A stretch of 64,000 nt of DNA from Vagococcus entomophilus (GTDB lineage: Bacteria > Bacillota > Bacilli > Lactobacillales > Vagococcaceae): contig NZ_NGJZ01000003.1 of NCBI RefSeq assembly GCF_003987595.1, forward strand, positions 186,001-250,000, given 5' to 3'. The notes beneath the pieces are model-generated. The model was not told the DNA's origin, searched no databases, and saw only the letters and a list, made by a program, of their open reading frames with translations. Below, piece by piece: positions 17,645 through 27,000 of this stretch. The stretch's first letter is position 1. Every line of letters begins with the position of its first letter. A program made the position numbers and the translations under genes.

Positions 17645-17676
17645 CTTTATTATGTTATGATAAAGCCATAATAAAG
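17645..17676. promoter_or_regulatory. inverted repeat between aldo/keto reductase and marR, candidate MarR operator
   Basis: CTTTATTATG and CATAATAAAG are perfect 10-base arms separated by 12 bases; a smaller dyad CTTTAT/ATAAAG is nested inside. The element contains an extended -10 (TGTTATGAT, 17653-17661) for marR. A repressor bound here would block marR and probably the divergent reductase gene. Confidence 0.65.
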
Positions 17677-17693
17677 TTACTGGATGTGAAAAA

Positions 17694-18170
17694 ATGAATG
17701 ATATTGTACGTTTACGTTATTTACTGAATTGTGTCCAAAAAGAAGGCAATAAAAAATACACTGAATTATTAGCTCCTCTTGGTATTACTCCCAATCAAAG
17801 TGAAGTTTTACAAGTATTAGAAGCCTGTGAACCACTCTCTTTAAAAGAATTAGGAGAACTACTCATTTGCGAACAAAAAAGTCCTAGTCGCCTCGTTCAA
17901 AGACTCGTCAATAATCAATTAATCTATAAAAGTAAAGATTTAGTTGATAGTCGCAGATCAGTGCTTCACCTGACAAAAGCTGGCCGGGATTTACTTCCTG
18001 CTATCAAAGAAAAAGAACAGGCATTCAACGAGCATATTTCTCAGACGTTACAGGAAGCGATTGAACCGGCTGCTTTCAATCAAATATTGGCGAAACAAAT
18101 TGCTGGAACAGCTAGTGAAAAAAAAATATTACAAAGAGAACAATTGGCAGAAAAATCGTTGTCTAACTAA
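17694..18170 (+). CDS. MarR family transcriptional regulator
   Basis: 158 residues. The winged helix-turn-helix runs from about residue 25 to 105: LGITPNQSEVLQVLEACEPLSLKELGELLICEQKSPSRLVQRLVNNQLIYKSKDLVDSRRS includes the recognition helix and the DxR wing. MarR proteins are dimeric repressors released by phenolics, oxidants or other small ligands. It is divergent from one aldo/keto reductase and convergent with another, and a dyad overlaps its own promoter. There is a Cys in the DNA-binding helix region (LLICEQ) and one near the N-terminus (LNCVQ), which would allow redox sensing, but that is speculation. Confidence 0.88.
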   Translation: MNDIVRLRYLLNCVQKEGNKKYTELLAPLGITPNQSEVLQVLEACEPLSLKELGELLICEQKSPSRLVQRLVNNQLIYKSKDLVDSRRSVLHLTKAGRDLLPAIKEKEQAFNEHISQTLQEAIEPAAFNQILAKQIAGTASEKKILQREQLAEKSLSN

Positions 18171-18184
18171 CCTTTCTGCTAGGT

Positions 18185-19162
18185 TTAAATCTCTAATTCA
18201 TTCATCATGCTATCCGGATAGCGGGATCCTTGGATTTTCTCTATAGCAAATAATTCATCTAATGAGTGGATTACTTGCTCGTTTAATCGAATGTTGCTTG
18301 CTGCAATATTTTCTTCAATATGATGGATAGATTTGCTTCCTGGAATCGGCACTATTGTCGGATTTTTTTCTAATAGCCATGCTAGCGTCAATTGAGAAGT
18401 GCTCACGTGCATTTCTTGTGCCATCAGATTTAGTTTTTCAAAAAGTGTACGGTTGACTTCGTAGTTTTCTCCTTGAAATCTTGGTAAATACTGACGTACA
18501 TCCATTTCTTCTTTCTTAAGCGAAAAATCCTCTGCGAAAAACCCTCTGCCAAGTGGGCTATATGCTACAAATCCGATGCCTTCTTCTACCAAGTATGGCA
18601 CTATTTTTTGCTCAACACTTCTACTCCATAATGAGTATTCGCTTTGAACGGCCGTCAAAGGATGCGTTTTGTGTGCCCGCTGGATGGTCTCTAAAGATGC
18701 TTCTGAAATCCCTACATACCTCACTTTTCCTTCTTCAACTAGACGTGAAATTGCTCCAATACTCTCCTCTATCGGCACATCCGGGTCTATCCTATGCAAA
18801 TAATATAAATCGATTGTCTCCAACCCTAACCTTTGTAAAGATTTTTCACATTCCGCTTTAATATACTCTGGTCTACCATTCACACGTTTCTCACTAATTT
18901 GCATTTCGAGTATGCCACTTTTACTGGCAATCATCACAGGCTGCTCAATTTCTTTTAGTGCTTTTCCAATAAGTTGTTCATTGTGTCCGTTTCCATAAAC
19001 ATTTGCCGTATCCAAAAAATTTATTCCTTGTTCCACAGCCTCTTTTAATGTTGCAATTGAATGACTGTCTGTGGCTTTTCCATAGGTATTACTCATCCCC
19101 ATGCAGCCTAATCCAATAGTAGAAACACTTAATCCTTGTGAACCTAATTTTCTTTGTTTCAT
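18185..19162 (-). CDS. aldo/keto reductase
   Basis: 325 residues, AKR superfamily of the type that starts [24 protein letters not shown] (AKR13-like). The catalytic Asp/Tyr are in [11 protein letters not shown], Lys in VMIASKSG and His in [12 protein letters not shown]. The cofactor-contacting C-terminal motif is [16 protein letters not shown]. Substrate unknown. GGAGGG is the ribosome binding site. It is convergent with marR and has its own promoter region with two striking palindromes, so its regulation looks separate from the first reductase. Confidence 0.9.
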   Translation of the reverse strand: MKQRKLGSQGLSVSTIGLGCMGMSNTYGKATDSHSIATLKEAVEQGINFLDTANVYGNGHNEQLIGKALKEIEQPVMIASKSGILEMQISEKRVNGRPEYIKAECEKSLQRLGLETIDLYYLHRIDPDVPIEESIGAISRLVEEGKVRYVGISEASLETIQRAHKTHPLTAVQSEYSLWSRSVEQKIVPYLVEEGIGFVAYSPLGRGFFAEDFSLKKEEMDVRQYLPRFQGENYEVNRTLFEKLNLMAQEMHVSTSQLTLAWLLEKNPTIVPIPGSKSIHHIEENIAASNIRLNEQVIHSLDELFAIEKIQGSRYPDSMMNELEI

Positions 19163-19193
19163 AAAAATCCCTCCAAAATCTATTTAACGGCAT

Positions 19194-19228
19194 AAATAGA
19201 TGATACATCATCTATTTTTATTAATCAA
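19194..19228 (-). promoter_or_regulatory. promoter of the second aldo/keto reductase with an operator over the -10 box
   Basis: On the minus strand TTGATT (19223-19228) and TATCAT (19200-19205) are 17 bases apart. A perfect inverted repeat, AAATAGATGAT and ATCATCTATTT separated by 2 bases (19194-19217), covers the -10. This is the geometry of a repressor site. Confidence 0.65.
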
Positions 19229-19251
19229 ACATTATCACTGATATTCAACAA

Positions 19252-19271
19252 TTAAATGACTAGTCATTTAA
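19252..19271. promoter_or_regulatory. 20-base perfect palindrome upstream of the second aldo/keto reductase
   Basis: TTAAATGACTAGTCATTTAA is its own reverse complement. It lies about 25 bases upstream of the predicted -35 box and resembles operator sites of TetR-type regulators in general form. No TetR gene is in this window. Confidence 0.55.
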
Positions 19272-19290
19272 AAAAACAAAAAAAGCTAGC

Positions 19291-19311
19291 AAAAGACAAG
19301 CTTAGTCTTTT
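19291..19311 (-). terminator. weak terminator after crtM
   Basis: Arms AAAAGAC and GTCTTTT around a 7-base loop; on the minus strand a T-run follows six bases later. Stability is low, so the call is tentative. Confidence 0.4.
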
Positions 19312-19385
19312 CTAACTCTTTAGAGTTGATTCTTTTCATTATTCAGTGCCTATTGTATGCGAATAGAAATTAATATCTTTTTTGA

Positions 19386-20237
19386 TTATCGGGTCTTGGG
19401 CTTCGTACTAATTCGTGCTAAAATTTTCAATTTTTCTGTTTTTGAGACAATCGCTCTTTTTTGGCAATTATAATGGTTTTTTCTAACTACTGGCAAAATA
19501 GCATGATAGACATCTGCCGCTGCCCAGACAATTTTTTGACACTCGCAATCAAATAGATGAATATTTTTCAATCCACTGCTGTACAAGTCATTGGACATCT
19601 TGGCATAGTATTCCCACATTTGAATGTACTCAGAAGAAGGAACTTCCGAAAAATCTTTACTCGTCACTTGGAATCTTTCCATGGTGGTCTTACTAAAATA
19701 TATACGCCGCTCTTCCCAATCTTCCCCGACATCTCTTAAAATATTCGTAAGTTGCATAGCTTTACCCAGATCTATCGCATCATTCACTAGTATCTGATGG
19801 TGTTTTGTTGCAAGTATTGGAATAATCATTTCCCCGACTGTCCCAGCCACACGATAGCAATACTCAAGTAAATCTTGGTCTGTGTTTGGCTGCCTAAATT
19901 GACTGTCTTGACGAATGCCTGCAATCAATTGAAAAAAAGGAGTGGCACTCATATCAAAGGACTGAAATGTTTGAGCTAACGCAATAAAGATTGGCTCATC
20001 CAGGTATTCTCCATCTAACATTCTCGTAAACTTTTCCTCATACTGAGCTAAAAGTGCAGGGTCTTTGTGGATGTCAACACTGTCATCCAATACTCGACAG
20101 AAAGCATAAATCGAAAATATAGCATCCCGTTTATGTTTGGCAAGTTTGCCAAAAACCAAGCTGAAAGAGGCAGAATGTTGTTTGATTATTTTCTCGCAAT
20201 GCACATAGGATGCCGCTACCTTTTTATTGTCTATCAT
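19386..20237 (-). CDS. crtM: dehydrosqualene (4,4'-diapophytoene) synthase
   Basis: 283 residues. The enzyme condenses two farnesyl diphosphates head to head into 4,4'-diapophytoene, the first step of C30 carotenoid synthesis. Both aspartate-rich metal sites are present: DDSVDIHKD near residue 52 and NILRDVGEDWEERRIYFSK near residue 165. The SxSF motif QHSASFSLVFGKL precedes the first one. It fits CrtM of staphylococci over its whole length. Its ATG lies within the end of crtN (14-base overlap), so the two are translationally coupled. A weak hairpin follows. No crtP, crtQ or crtO genes are seen next to it. Confidence 0.93.
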   Translation of the reverse strand: MIDNKKVAASYVHCEKIIKQHSASFSLVFGKLAKHKRDAIFSIYAFCRVLDDSVDIHKDPALLAQYEEKFTRMLDGEYLDEPIFIALAQTFQSFDMSATPFFQLIAGIRQDSQFRQPNTDQDLLEYCYRVAGTVGEMIIPILATKHHQILVNDAIDLGKAMQLTNILRDVGEDWEERRIYFSKTTMERFQVTSKDFSEVPSSEYIQMWEYYAKMSNDLYSSGLKNIHLFDCECQKIVWAAADVYHAILPVVRKNHYNCQKRAIVSKTEKLKILARISTKPKTR

Positions 20238-21720
20238 CTTTCAACACCTCACCTGCTGTGATCATCGCACTTGTCAAAACAATCGGAACACCTGCACCCG
20301 GATGGACACTTGCACCAGCAAAGTACAGATTTTTACACGTTGAACTAACATTTTGAGGACGAAAATAATTGCTTTGCATTAGCGTAGGCTTGAGCCCAAA
20401 AGCAGCACCATATAGGCCATTGAATTGAGCAGAAATAGTTTCAGGCGTCACCACTGTTTCGCTCACAATATCTGATTCAATATTCTCTAATCCTTTGATT
20501 TTTTGAATTTTATTTAAAACTTTTTCTCGAAATGCTTTTAAATTCGTATCACTTTTCCAATCAATATTCCCAGTTTTTAGTTCTGGAACAGGCGTCAATA
20601 CGTAGACGCTTTCCATGCCTTCTGGTGCCAAACTTGCCTCCTCAACCGAAGGAACATACACATAACTTGATGGATCTTCTGGAAAGTCTCCGTTGAAAAT
20701 ATCAGAGACATTTTTTTCAAAATCATCAGAAAAAACAATATTATGAATCGGTAATTTTCCTTTTAAATCTCGCTTGACGCCAAGATATAATATGTAGACC
20801 GAACAAGAATAGTCCATAGATTCAATTTTTTTGGGCGTATATTTTCCTTTAGCCGTTTTATTTTCGATTAGTTGATTCATCGCATAGGGAAAATCTGCAC
20901 AACAAACAACGTGATCAAACGCGTACTCCGTATCTGCAATCTGAACACCGCGTGCTTGACCTTCTTGGATAATTATTTTTTCAACTGGAGAATTGGTTTG
21001 GATGTTAACTCCCAAGTCCATACATAGTTTCTCCATACCGGTTGCCATCGAACGCATACCACCTTTGATAAAATGAACGCCAAATATCAATTCAATCATT
21101 GGAATAATGGCGTACAAAGATGGGCCTTGCTTTGGTGCAATTCCAATATACAAGGTCTGAAACGCTAATAATTTTTGCACCTTTTCATTGGATACATATT
21201 TTTTTATTACATGATCCGCACTATCGAAAGTCTTCAACTTTAAAGCTTGATATAACATCTTAGGATTAAAAAATTCCCATGGCGAACGAAAACTTCGCTC
21301 CAAAAAATAGCTACGAGCAATTTCATAACGCTTATAAATTTCAGTTAAAAATTCCAAAAATCCTGCTGTAGTTCCAGGTTCAATTGCTTCTAACATTTGT
21401 TGTAACTGGGCTAAATCACTCGGTACTCGAACGCAATCATCCGCTGAAAAATAAACATCATAGATGGTTTCTAATTGTTTCATCGGAATATAATCATCTG
21501 GATTTTTGCCACAATACCGAAAAAGATCTTGATAAACCTCTGGCATCATGACAATTGTAGGTCCAAAATCAAATTGAAAGCCATCTTTTTTGATAACTCC
21601 CATTCTGCCCCCAATTGTTTCATTTTTTTCAAAAATGGTTACGTGATACCCTTTAGACTGCAACCTTGCTGCTGTAGCAAGTCCAGCAACCCCCGCTCCA
21701 ATTACTGCTACCTTTTTCAT
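20224..21720 (-). CDS. crtN: 4,4'-diapophytoene desaturase (dehydrosqualene desaturase)
   Basis: 498 residues from the ATG at 21720. A FAD-dependent desaturase that converts diapophytoene stepwise to yellow 4,4'-diaponeurosporene. The N-terminal dinucleotide-binding motif is VAVIGAGVAGLATAARLQSKGY, followed by FEKNETIGGRMG and FDFGPTIVMMPEVYQ; the C-terminal FAD motif is LYFAGASVHPGAGVPIVLTSA. The ATG sits 6 bases after AGGGGG; a TTG at 21726 touches the ribosome binding site and is less likely. First gene of crtNM. Pigment of this type is known from yellow enterococci and staphylococci and protects against oxidants. Confidence 0.94.
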   Translation of the reverse strand: MKKVAVIGAGVAGLATAARLQSKGYHVTIFEKNETIGGRMGVIKKDGFQFDFGPTIVMMPEVYQDLFRYCGKNPDDYIPMKQLETIYDVYFSADDCVRVPSDLAQLQQMLEAIEPGTTAGFLEFLTEIYKRYEIARSYFLERSFRSPWEFFNPKMLYQALKLKTFDSADHVIKKYVSNEKVQKLLAFQTLYIGIAPKQGPSLYAIIPMIELIFGVHFIKGGMRSMATGMEKLCMDLGVNIQTNSPVEKIIIQEGQARGVQIADTEYAFDHVVCCADFPYAMNQLIENKTAKGKYTPKKIESMDYSCSVYILYLGVKRDLKGKLPIHNIVFSDDFEKNVSDIFNGDFPEDPSSYVYVPSVEEASLAPEGMESVYVLTPVPELKTGNIDWKSDTNLKAFREKVLNKIQKIKGLENIESDIVSETVVTPETISAQFNGLYGAAFGLKPTLMQSNYFRPQNVSSTCKNLYFAGASVHPGAGVPIVLTSAMITAGEVLKDDRQ

Positions 21721-21794
21721 TTTCAACCCCCTACCTTCAATCCGCTTGTTTAAGCGTTATCCATCCCTTTTTATCATGCATGAAAGGATACGTT

Positions 21795-21800
21795 ATTATA
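21795..21800 (-). promoter_or_regulatory. -10 box for crtNM
   Basis: On the minus strand TATAAT lies 75 bases before the crtN ATG. The -35 region is T-rich without a clear match. Confidence 0.45.
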
Positions 21801-21861
21801 ACAAACATCTGCTCACAAAAAAAACAAAACGAATTATAAGCCAGTTGCGATTCCTTTAACT

Positions 21862-21907
21862 AAAAAAAGGGTGCTGCAAAGCTTTTCAGCCTTACTGCCC
21901 CCTTTTA
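21862..21907 (-). terminator. terminator after ftsY
   Basis: On the minus strand AAAAGGG...GCTG pairs with GCAG...CCCTTTT and is followed by a run of seven T. It separates the rnc-smc-HAD-ftsY unit from crtNM. Confidence 0.75.
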
Positions 21908-21928
21908 TATACTCAATTTTCATAAGAG

Positions 21929-23206
21929 TTAATCTTCTATAGTAATTAATCCTTTGAATAGTCCATAGACAAATTCTGTTGGATTAAAGGCTTGTAAATC
22001 TTCAATCCCTTCGCCCAAACCAACTAACTTCACTGGTAAATGAAGCTCATTACGAATAGCCAAGACAATCCCGCCTTTAGCTGTTCCATCTAATTTGGTC
22101 AAGACTAACCCTGTTACATCCGTTGTTTCTTTAAATTGCTTTGCTTGAACCATCGCGTTTTGTCCCGTAGTTGCGTCCAATACAAGTAAAACTTCGTGGG
22201 GCGCTTCTGGGACCTCTCTTTGAATAATACGTTTGATTTTTTCTAGCTCTTTCATCAGATGAACTTTATTTTGCAGACGTCCCGCCGTGTCTACAAGTAG
22301 AATATCTGCTTGCTGCTCTTTCGCTTTTCTAACAGCATCAAACACAACAGAGGCTGGATCTCCGCCTGCATCGCCATGCACGACCTCAACACCCGCGCGC
22401 TCACCCCACACGACTAGCTGATCAATAGCTCCCGCACGAAAGGTATCGGCTGCAGCAAGCAAGACTTTTTTGCCTTCATTTTTATATTGATAAGCTAACT
22501 TGCCAATACTAGTCGTTTTCCCAACACCATTTACACCTACAAATAAAATAATTGTTAACTCATTTTGTTGTAAGTTTAACGCATTATTTTCTTCTATTCC
22601 CTCTGATTCATAGATATTGACAAGTTTTTCAATAATCGCATTTTGAATTGCAGATTTTTTCTTAGCATTTTTAAGTTTTACTTCCTGTTTCAATTCTTCC
22701 GAAATTCGAATAGCTGTTTCAAACCCTACATCTGCACCAATTAACGTTTCTTCTAATTCTTCAAAAAAATCTTCATCTACAGAACGAAAATTGGCGAATA
22801 ATTCGTTCATTCGCTCAGAAAAAGTTTTACGCGTCTTAGCCAACCCTTTATCGTATTTTTTTTCGACGAAAGCTTCTGCTTCTGCTTCTTCGGTGGCATT
22901 TTCTAAAACTTCCTCGTGAGTGACTGTTTTTGAAGCTAAAGGTTCTTCTGTCTTATCTAGTTTAACCTCTACCACTTCTTCCAAAGGCTCTTCTTTTTGA
23001 TTAGTGTCTAGCGGTGATTTCGCTACAGGCTCTTTTGGGGGCTCCAAATCGTTTGGCTCATCGTGTTTCGTTGCTATTTCTTTCGACTCTGAATCTAGCT
23101 CTGGCTCCAGTTGCTCTTTTTTTTCTTCTTCAAGAGGGACTGAATTGTTTTTTTCTTCTTTTTTGTTCCCGCTAAATGTTTTCTTTAATTTATCAAAGAA
23201 TCCCAT
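21929..23206 (-). CDS. ftsY: signal recognition particle receptor FtsY
   Basis: 425 residues from the ATG at 23206 (MGFFDKLKKTFSG). FtsY receives SRP-bound ribosomes at the membrane; its GTPase forms a heterodimer with Ffh. The first 130 residues are a long Glu/Lys-rich acidic domain, followed by the N domain and the G domain with GVNGVGKTTSIGKL, DTFRAGAIDQL, DTAGRLQNK and TKLDGTAKGG. GGAGGG lies before this start. An ATG at 23224 is in frame, but the six extra residues encode the ribosome binding site itself. It is the last gene of rnc-smc-HAD-ftsY, a common Lactobacillales arrangement. Confidence 0.96.
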   Translation of the reverse strand: MGFFDKLKKTFSGNKKEEKNNSVPLEEEKKEQLEPELDSESKEIATKHDEPNDLEPPKEPVAKSPLDTNQKEEPLEEVVEVKLDKTEEPLASKTVTHEEVLENATEEAEAEAFVEKKYDKGLAKTRKTFSERMNELFANFRSVDEDFFEELEETLIGADVGFETAIRISEELKQEVKLKNAKKKSAIQNAIIEKLVNIYESEGIEENNALNLQQNELTIILFVGVNGVGKTTSIGKLAYQYKNEGKKVLLAAADTFRAGAIDQLVVWGERAGVEVVHGDAGGDPASVVFDAVRKAKEQQADILLVDTAGRLQNKVHLMKELEKIKRIIQREVPEAPHEVLLVLDATTGQNAMVQAKQFKETTDVTGLVLTKLDGTAKGGIVLAIRNELHLPVKLVGLGEGIEDLQAFNPTEFVYGLFKGLITIED

Positions 23207-23229
23207 CTTTCTCCCTCCATTCACTCTGC

Positions 23230-24042
23230 TTATAAAAATACATACTTTTTAACTACGTTCGCTACGCCTTCTTCATCGTTACTTGTCGTGATGAGATTTG
23301 CGTGTGCTTTGACAACTTCTACAGCATTCTCCATTGCGACACCAACACCTGCATATTCAATCATTGATAAATCATTGGCTTCATCCCCAATTGCCATTGT
23401 TTCTTCTTGCTTAATCCCTAAATAATGGGCTAGATTCGCAACGGCTTGTCCTTTGCTCACTTCCTTATTCAATACCTCTAACAAGCAATCTCTGGATTTT
23501 ACGAAGGTAAACTCTTGCTTCACTTCTTCTGACAACTTAAGAATTTGTTCATCTAAATAATTTGCTTCTGCTGCCACTACCATTTTATTAAACGTTTCCT
23601 CTTCTTTCAAATCCGTTAGCATCCGCTTAGAATAGCTCATAAGTGGATTTAATTCGCTATAAAAAGAGGCATGCTTCAATGGTTGTGGTACTAAGTGAAA
23701 TACCTTTTGATTGGAAACCACATCTGCTGGCAACTGAACTCGCTCTAATTCTTGGGCGACTTTTTGGACATCTTTTAAAGACAATGTATACTCTCTAAGA
23801 ACTTCTCCTGTATCATTTTTTTGAATCAGTCCTCCATTAAACGTAATACTGTAGTCTCCTACTTCGTTTAGACCTAAGCGTTCAATAAAACTTGAAATTG
23901 AGGCAAGCGGACGTCCCGTACAAATGACGACTTTCACACCTTTTTCTTTGGCTTTTTGTAATACCTCTAAACTATTGTCCGTAATTTTTTTTTGGCTATT
24001 AAGTAACGTTCCATCTAAGTCGATGGCGATTAGCTTGATCAT
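23230..24042 (-). CDS. Cof-type HAD-superfamily hydrolase
   Basis: 270 residues. HAD motif I is IAIDLDGTLLNSQKKI, motif II VVICTGRPLASI, motif III around SKGQAVANLAHYLG and motif IV MAIGDEANDLSMIEYAGVGVAM. It resembles YidA-type sugar phosphatases. Exact substrate unknown. It sits between smc and ftsY with gaps of 6 and 23 bases, so it is co-transcribed with them, although no link to chromosome segregation or secretion is known. It is a paralogue of the phosphatase at 6.4 kb. Confidence 0.9.
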   Translation of the reverse strand: MIKLIAIDLDGTLLNSQKKITDNSLEVLQKAKEKGVKVVICTGRPLASISSFIERLGLNEVGDYSITFNGGLIQKNDTGEVLREYTLSLKDVQKVAQELERVQLPADVVSNQKVFHLVPQPLKHASFYSELNPLMSYSKRMLTDLKEEETFNKMVVAAEANYLDEQILKLSEEVKQEFTFVKSRDCLLEVLNKEVSKGQAVANLAHYLGIKQEETMAIGDEANDLSMIEYAGVGVAMENAVEVVKAHANLITTSNDEEGVANVVKKYVFL

Positions 24043-24048
24043 TGTTAG

Positions 24049-27000
24049 CTACGACTCCTTTTTCTCTTCCATTTTATCGACATCTTCTAGCCGAACAGAT
24101 ACAATTGTTGAAACGCCCGACTCTTGCATTGTCACACCATATAAAACATCCGCCGCTTCCATGGTTCCTCTGCGGTGCGTAATAACTATAAACTGCGTAT
24201 CATCTTCAAAACGACTAAGATATTTTCCAAAACGATTGACATTCGCTTCATCCAAAGCTGCCTCGACTTCATCTAAAATACAAAATGGAACAGGGCGAAC
24301 TTGAATAATAGAAAATAACAACGCAATAGCCGTCAAGGCACGTTCTCCACCTGATAACAGACTCAAGCTTTGCAATTTTTTCCCTGGTGGCTGGGCCACA
24401 ATTTCCACGCCTGTATTTAATAAATCATAGGGATCAGTTAGTCTTAATTCAGCATGACCTCCACCAAACATGCTTGGAAAAACCTTCTGAAATTCTAGAC
24501 TAATCGCATCAAAAACTTGGCTGAATTTTTCTTTGACAATTTCATCCATTTCAGTCATCGTACTAAACAAACTATCTTTGGCCTCTAAAAGATCATCTCT
24601 TTGTGTGGTCAAAAAGAGATAGCGCTTCGAAACTTCTTCAAATTGTTCAATTGCCGCTAAATTAATTGGCCCCAACTCATCCATTTCTTGTTTGAGACGT
24701 TTCCGATTTTCTTTCGTAATTACTAAAGTTTCAGCCTGCATCTCCACACTGTTTTTAGCCGCCTCATAGGTGAATTGGTACTCCTCTTGTAGATGTATCA
24801 ACAACGTATCCAAGCCAACCTCAGCACGGTCCTTGAGTACTTGGGCTTGCGCTTTTTCTTCAAGCAACAACTGCTGGGCTTTATTTTTCTCAACGAGTTG
24901 TTGATCTTGTTCAGCTATTTCCTGATGTAATTGTTCTCGCTCCTGCTTATGTGTTTGAAGTATCGTTTGAATGTCCGCTTTTTGTTCGTACAAAGTCTGC
25001 ATTTTCTTTTGCAGTGACTCATGGGTTTCACTATGTGCAGAAGAATTACTAGTCAAAAGTTGCAACTGCTGGTCAATTTTTTTCACTTGCGCTTGCCATT
25101 CTGAAATGTCAATTTCTTGTTTTTTCTGCAAGGACTCTAAATGAAGCAACTGTTCTTTTGCTACCGCAACTTTCGCCTGACAATTGGTTACTTTTTCTTG
25201 GGCTTGCTCTTTCAAAGTTGCATTTTGACTTGCTTCTTCATCTGTTTGATTCATACGCTGATCGAGAAACTCTCTTTTTTCTTGGAGTTCTTTTTGTTTC
25301 TTCTCTAGCTCTTTCTTTTGGATTTCGTACTCTTTTAAGAAAAAGGCTAACTCTTTTGAACCAAATTCTACAGCTTGGACTTCTCGTATACATTGGGTCA
25401 AATCCATCTTTGTCCGTTCAAATAAACCTGTCAATTCACTCACTTCCATACGGGCATTTTCACCAGATAAACGTAATTCTTCCAAACGAGTTTCATCTTG
25501 AAGTAGCTGAGACTTCAAAGTCGCTACTTGCTTTTCACGAGCCGTTAAATCAACTTCCATTTTTTCAACTTGCTCGCTTAATGATTCTAGCTCGCTCGCT
25601 TGAGAAAATAAATTTCCTTGATTGCCACGCTTGTTTGCCCCACCTGTCATTGAGCCTCCTGGGTTCATAATATCTCCATCAAGAGAAACGACACGATATT
25701 GATAACGAACCTGTTTGGCAATTAAGTTGGCAGCCTCTAAATTTTCAGCAAGAATCGTATGACCTAATAAATTTTGAATAACACCTTGTACCGTTTTGTT
25801 ATAAGTAACTTTTTCACTAGCAAGTCCTAAAAAGCCACTCGTTTTCTCTAAACTTGCATAAGTTTCTCTTGGCATTCTACGCGGTTTGATGGTAGTAATC
25901 GGTAGAAATGTCGCTCTTCCTAACCGCTGCTGTTTTAAAAAAGTAATCGCTTGACGCGCACTTTTTTCATCCTCAACCACAACATGTTGTGCACTTCCAC
26001 CTAAGGCTGTTTCAACTGCTAGTGCAATTTCTTTTGGTACTTTGATTAATTCCGCTACTGCTCCGACAATCCCACTCAAACGATGCTTAGATTTAAGAAC
26101 TGCCTTCACCCCTTGGTAAAAACCAGCATAATTTTCTTGTAAATCTTGCAAACTCTTTTGACGTGCTTTTCCCTGTTGCAAAATACGCATCGCATCATAC
26201 ATTTGTTTTTCTTTTAGTTCAATCAATTGTTTACTTTTGGCAATAGTACTTTGATAGTGTTGATAGTCGCCTCTTAGTTGTTCTAGCTCAGTAGTCTTTT
26301 CTTTTAGTCGTTGTTCAAGCTCCGCTACTCTAGTCGTTAACTCTTCTTTTTGACTCCGTAGCGCTTCATAGCCATCTAGATTTTTTTGACTTTTACTGGT
26401 CTCTTGTTGGTATTGCTTTTCTAAATATTTTAACTCGTTGCCAGTAGTTGCTTGAGCTTGCATAATTTCAACATATTCGCTACGCATTTCTTCCAATTGC
26501 TCTTTTGTTGACTTACTGTAACGCAATACTTCTTTTTCTAGATTTGCACATTCTCCTTTAAATTGTGCTAACTGAGCTGTTTTTTCAGCTACTTTTTTCT
26601 CTAAATCAGCGGATTCTCTTTCACTCAGTTCTAATTTTTCCCGTGTACTTTCCAACTGTTCTTGATAGTCATCTGCTGACTTCAGCGTATTTTTAGAGCG
26701 TTCAGACAAAACGTTTTTTTGCCCTTCTGCCTGCTCATATTGTTCGGTTAGTTGCAGCAACGTTGCTTGCTCTTGATCCATTTGAGCATCTAGTAACGTT
26801 CTGCTCTGACGCAAATCCACTAAAGTTTTTTCTAAAGAGTCCATTTCCACATTCAGCTTATTTAATTTTTGATTATACCCAGCAATGGCTTGTTCTTCTT
26901 GTTTTTGATTTTGTTGCAAATTTTGAATTTCTTGAACAGTGATTGCTATATCTAATTGGGTAAACTGCTCTTTCAATGTCAAAAAGTGTTCTGCTGTGGC

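Noticed and set aside
25158-25670. 170-codon plus-strand frame inside smc
   Set aside because: It lies opposite the coiled-coil coding region; the Leu-rich translation is the usual antisense artefact of Glu/Lys-rich helices.
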